DNA from: Sphingobium boeckii
Lineage (GTDB): Bacteria > Pseudomonadota > Alphaproteobacteria > Sphingomonadales > Sphingomonadaceae
Direction of reading: 5' to 3'
Length of the DNA stretch: 64,000 bases
NCBI RefSeq assembly: GCF_014199215.1
Contig: NZ_JACIJC010000001.1
Location: 374,001 to 438,000 of the forward strand
Positions within the stretch are counted from its first letter, which is position 1. Each line of letters starts with the position of its first letter. Shown piece after piece: positions 62,237 through 64,000 of this stretch. Position numbers and translations under genes: made by a program. The notes beneath the pieces are model-generated. The model was not told where the DNA came from. It worked only from the letters and a program-made list of their open reading frames with translations, and searched no databases.

Positions 62237-63234
62237 AGGTATAAGAACGGCACATCTTCCTCACGGGCTGCCTCAAGCCACTTTCGACCGTGAATACCTT
62301 GACGTTCAATTTCCGAAATCGTCAGTCCATTAGACGCCAACGCCGTAACCCGCGCACGCTGATCCGTAAGAAGCTGTCGCAATTCTGTTTCATGGCGCTT
62401 GAACGCTTCAGCCCAAGACAAAGAACCTGCTTGCACCGCATCGCTTTCCATTCGCTTTAAAGCTGCGGTGCCAAGGCCGAAATGTCCTGCGAATTTGCTC
62501 ATGGTTTCCGCTCCTGCAGACGCCACCTCTCTTGCGGCCAACGTCGCGCCGCTTGCCAATCGCGCCGATATTCGTGTGTCTGTAGCCAATGACAATGCTG
62601 AAAGCATGGGCTCAGCCACTATTGGGTCTACTTCCCCAGTATCTATAATCGCGATTATCCTGCGCTCGAAAACGGAGCTGAGGTTGTGCGCATCGCGTGC
62701 GACATCATTCCATTGGCGGGCTGGATCCGACAAAATCCATGCCTCGTTCATCTGTTCAACGACAGCTCGAAGCCGAGCAAAGTCGTCGACAATCCGATCT
62801 TGCTTTAACGCCTCAACGCTCGACAAAATCATATCCAAGGTGCCAGCGATCGATGAAACTTGCCTCTCCACCGCATCAATTTTACGCCAGAGGATCGCAG
62901 TGCTCGCGACCGAAACGCCTATGCCGACCGCGCCAAACGCGAGGTTGGTGAGTTGCAACTCCTGAATAGCAGCCACAGCTCGCTTAATCTGTTCATTTTG
63001 AATGACGGTAGCAGTTTGACTTGCAAGCCCTAGTCCTTGCAAGGGTAAGCTCATGCCGCCGCGCACAAGATCACCAATTTCGTGAAGTGCAGACGTCTGT
63101 TGCAGATGACCAGCAATTCTGCCGGTGGAAATAGATCGGATGATGGAACCGTAAACCTTCAATTCGCCTGTCTTTAGGGCAGCAATTAAATGTTCCGGCA
63201 CCTTTCGCCAAAAGAAATTGCCAACGATCGTCAT
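62212..63234 (-). CDS. Unrecognised membrane-associated protein, 340 aa, in a low-G+C operon
   Basis: I do not recognise this family. Residues 40-90 are helical (HLQQTSALHEIGDLVRGGM, then a glutamine/alanine-rich helix). A hydrophobic helix follows at 95-115 (LTNLAFGAVGIGVSVASTAIL). Residues 117-145 (KIDAVERQVSSIAGTLDMILSSVEAL) look like a coiled coil. The remainder is a helical soluble part. The architecture recalls membrane-anchored helical proteins of toxin or dynamin-linked gene pairs, but no motif proves it. ATG overlaps the previous stop by 4 bp. The last codons and stop come from a family B repeat. G+C is about half at 62401-62460 (30 of 60), clearly below the flanking genes. Confidence 0.75.
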   Translation of the reverse strand: MTIVGNFFWRKVPEHLIAALKTGELKVYGSIIRSISTGRIAGHLQQTSALHEIGDLVRGGMSLPLQGLGLASQTATVIQNEQIKRAVAAIQELQLTNLAFGAVGIGVSVASTAILWRKIDAVERQVSSIAGTLDMILSSVEALKQDRIVDDFARLRAVVEQMNEAWILSDPARQWNDVARDAHNLSSVFERRIIAIIDTGEVDPIVAEPMLSALSLATDTRISARLASGATLAAREVASAGAETMSKFAGHFGLGTAALKRMESDAVQAGSLSWAEAFKRHETELRQLLTDQRARVTALASNGLTISEIERQGIHGRKWLEAAREEDVPFLYLNAETSSA

Positions 63235-63920
63235 AACCGGTGGCGCCTTGCTTCGCGGGCAGTTTCCTGAAGTAACGTTATCACCTGCTGTAAAATAGCT
63301 TGCTGTTTGTCATCGCCTTTGATGAGGGTTGCGACAACGTGTTGGTGAACAGATTTGCGCAGACGTTCATGCGCTCGATCCTTCATACCTTTGCCGCGGT
63401 AGCTGCCGATCGCAAAAGCGACGGCTGCGAGAGTACTGCCGCCAATTACCACAGGCCAACTGATTGCGGTAACAGTGACAAGACCAAACCATGCCGCACT
63501 TGTTGTTACGGCCATTGCGGGCAGAGCTACCGCAGTTGCTGCTCCTGCTGCAAAAGGTGCTGCTGTCATGGCCACATCGCGCAGCCCGTCCACGCTTCCA
63601 TCCGGCAGTTGAACCAGCAGCGGGCGCTCCTGCCAAACTGCATGGTGGTTTGCGATTTGACGAAGGGCGACGTTTGCTTCGTCCACTATCTTTTCAATCA
63701 CGGGGATAGTCACCATGCGTAAGTGAGGTTCCACTTTCGTTACAATGAACCCGCGTTGGCGGACCAAAGCATCCGTAAAACCGGAGTTGGAAATATCACC
63801 GTCGAATTTCTCTTGAAGAGAAACTGCAAGATCGTTGATGACTAAAGCTGCCGCGCTCGACCAATGGTCTCGCCACTCGTCGATTTCGCTGCGCCCCAGT
63901 ATATTTAGAAGATGAATCAT
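63231..63920 (-). CDS. Unrecognised membrane protein, 229 aa, in a low-G+C operon
   Basis: The family is not recognised. The N-terminal 110 residues are helical and charged (LNILGRSEIDEWRDHWSSAA..., with VIEKIVDEANVALRQIANHH). Residues 118-172 are a long Ala/Val/Gly-rich hydrophobic region with two predicted membrane helices, and a basic C-terminal tail (RAHERLRKSVHQHVV, REARRHRL) follows. ATG 63920 is chosen because it overlaps the upstream stop as ATGA. A GTG at 63935 is also in frame. Its own stop overlaps the next gene's start by 4 bp. The two-helix hairpin with flanking amphipathic parts suggests a membrane-active or membrane-remodelling protein, which is inference only. Confidence 0.75.
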   Translation of the reverse strand: MIHLLNILGRSEIDEWRDHWSSAAALVINDLAVSLQEKFDGDISNSGFTDALVRQRGFIVTKVEPHLRMVTIPVIEKIVDEANVALRQIANHHAVWQERPLLVQLPDGSVDGLRDVAMTAAPFAAGAATAVALPAMAVTTSAAWFGLVTVTAISWPVVIGGSTLAAVAFAIGSYRGKGMKDRAHERLRKSVHQHVVATLIKGDDKQQAILQQVITLLQETAREARRHRL

Positions 63921-64000
63921 TCGGCCCCCGAGCACGCATTATTGGGATGTCGGAAAATGGCAATAATTATCAGTGGCAACAGTGTTTGAATTTGGAGGAA
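63917..64000 (-). CDS. C-terminal end of an upstream gene, cut by the window edge
   Basis: An open frame enters from the right edge and ends FLQIQTLLPLIIIAIFRHPN...GAE at a TGA at 63917-63919, overlapping the next ATG by 4 bp. The 27 visible residues include a hydrophobic stretch. With so little sequence it could be a membrane protein end or chance, but the ATGA junction matches the other junction of this operon. Confidence 0.5.
   Translation of the reverse strand, partial: FLQIQTLLPLIIIAIFRHPNNACSGAE

Overview
The window is high-G+C chromosomal DNA from a sphingomonad-type alphaproteobacterium (Sphingomonas and relatives). The evidence is a PEP-CTERM tail of the sphingomonad PEPATWAMM type, the epsB-prsK-prsR exopolysaccharide/PEP-CTERM locus, two large TonB-dependent receptors, a TPR-sulfotransferase beside one of them, the giant NAD-glutamate dehydrogenase, and several families of palindromic intergenic repeats that I associate with this group. 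No rRNA, prophage, insertion sequence or CRISPR array was seen. Three tRNA genes are present (Gly-GCC, Phe-GAA, Thr-CGT).

Layout. 1-5.2 kb: truncated pabB, Fe-S serine dehydratase sdaA, a tightly overlapping ybbN / LON-domain / Trm112 operon, and a PEP-CTERM surface protein. 5.3-18.8 kb: an accessory uptake and catabolism block with tRNA-Gly, TPR-sulfotransferase, TonB receptor, APC permease, a Rieske oxygenase/FAD oxidoreductase pair facing a TetR regulator across a 14-bp palindrome, an M20 peptidase, a CaiB-type CoA-transferase and an amidohydrolase. 18.8-22.5 kb: a hemD-hemX-like fusion diverging from tsaD-gpsA. 22.5-31 kb: a second TonB receptor with a glycine-rich insert, DUF4893, a secreted M20 amidohydrolase, a PhoX-like phosphatase with a possible Pho box, and a Baeyer-Villiger-type monooxygenase. 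32-35.2 kb: isocitrate lyase and a divergent short-chain-fatty-acid type regulator with shared operator-like motifs. 35.2-41.5 kb: phosphatase, manC, then epsB-prsK-prsR, all overlapping by 4 bp.

41.7-46.5 kb: DUF815 ATPase, infA, maf, an RNase E/G-like gene, yacG, two tRNAs and a PAS protein. 46.6-51.3 kb: the NAD-glutamate dehydrogenase. 51.3-56.1 kb: an apparent iron block. A PepSY / DUF2271 / DUF4198 / ApbE operon and a tonB-piuC operon each lie behind a Fur-like inverted repeat sharing the core TTGCGAATC. 56.3-62.1 kb: ABC-F protein, a PepSY-like peptide with a two-component system, chorismate mutase and a polyprenyl diphosphate synthase.

62.2-64 kb: an overlapping run of three unrecognised membrane-associated genes, visibly less G+C rich than the rest and running off the right edge. 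It is the best candidate for an undescribed acquired system. The C-terminus of its last gene is made from an interspersed repeat. Other points of interest are the N-terminally shortened PrsK, the maf gene with no canonical start codon before its catalytic motif, and the sulfotransferase-receptor pair.
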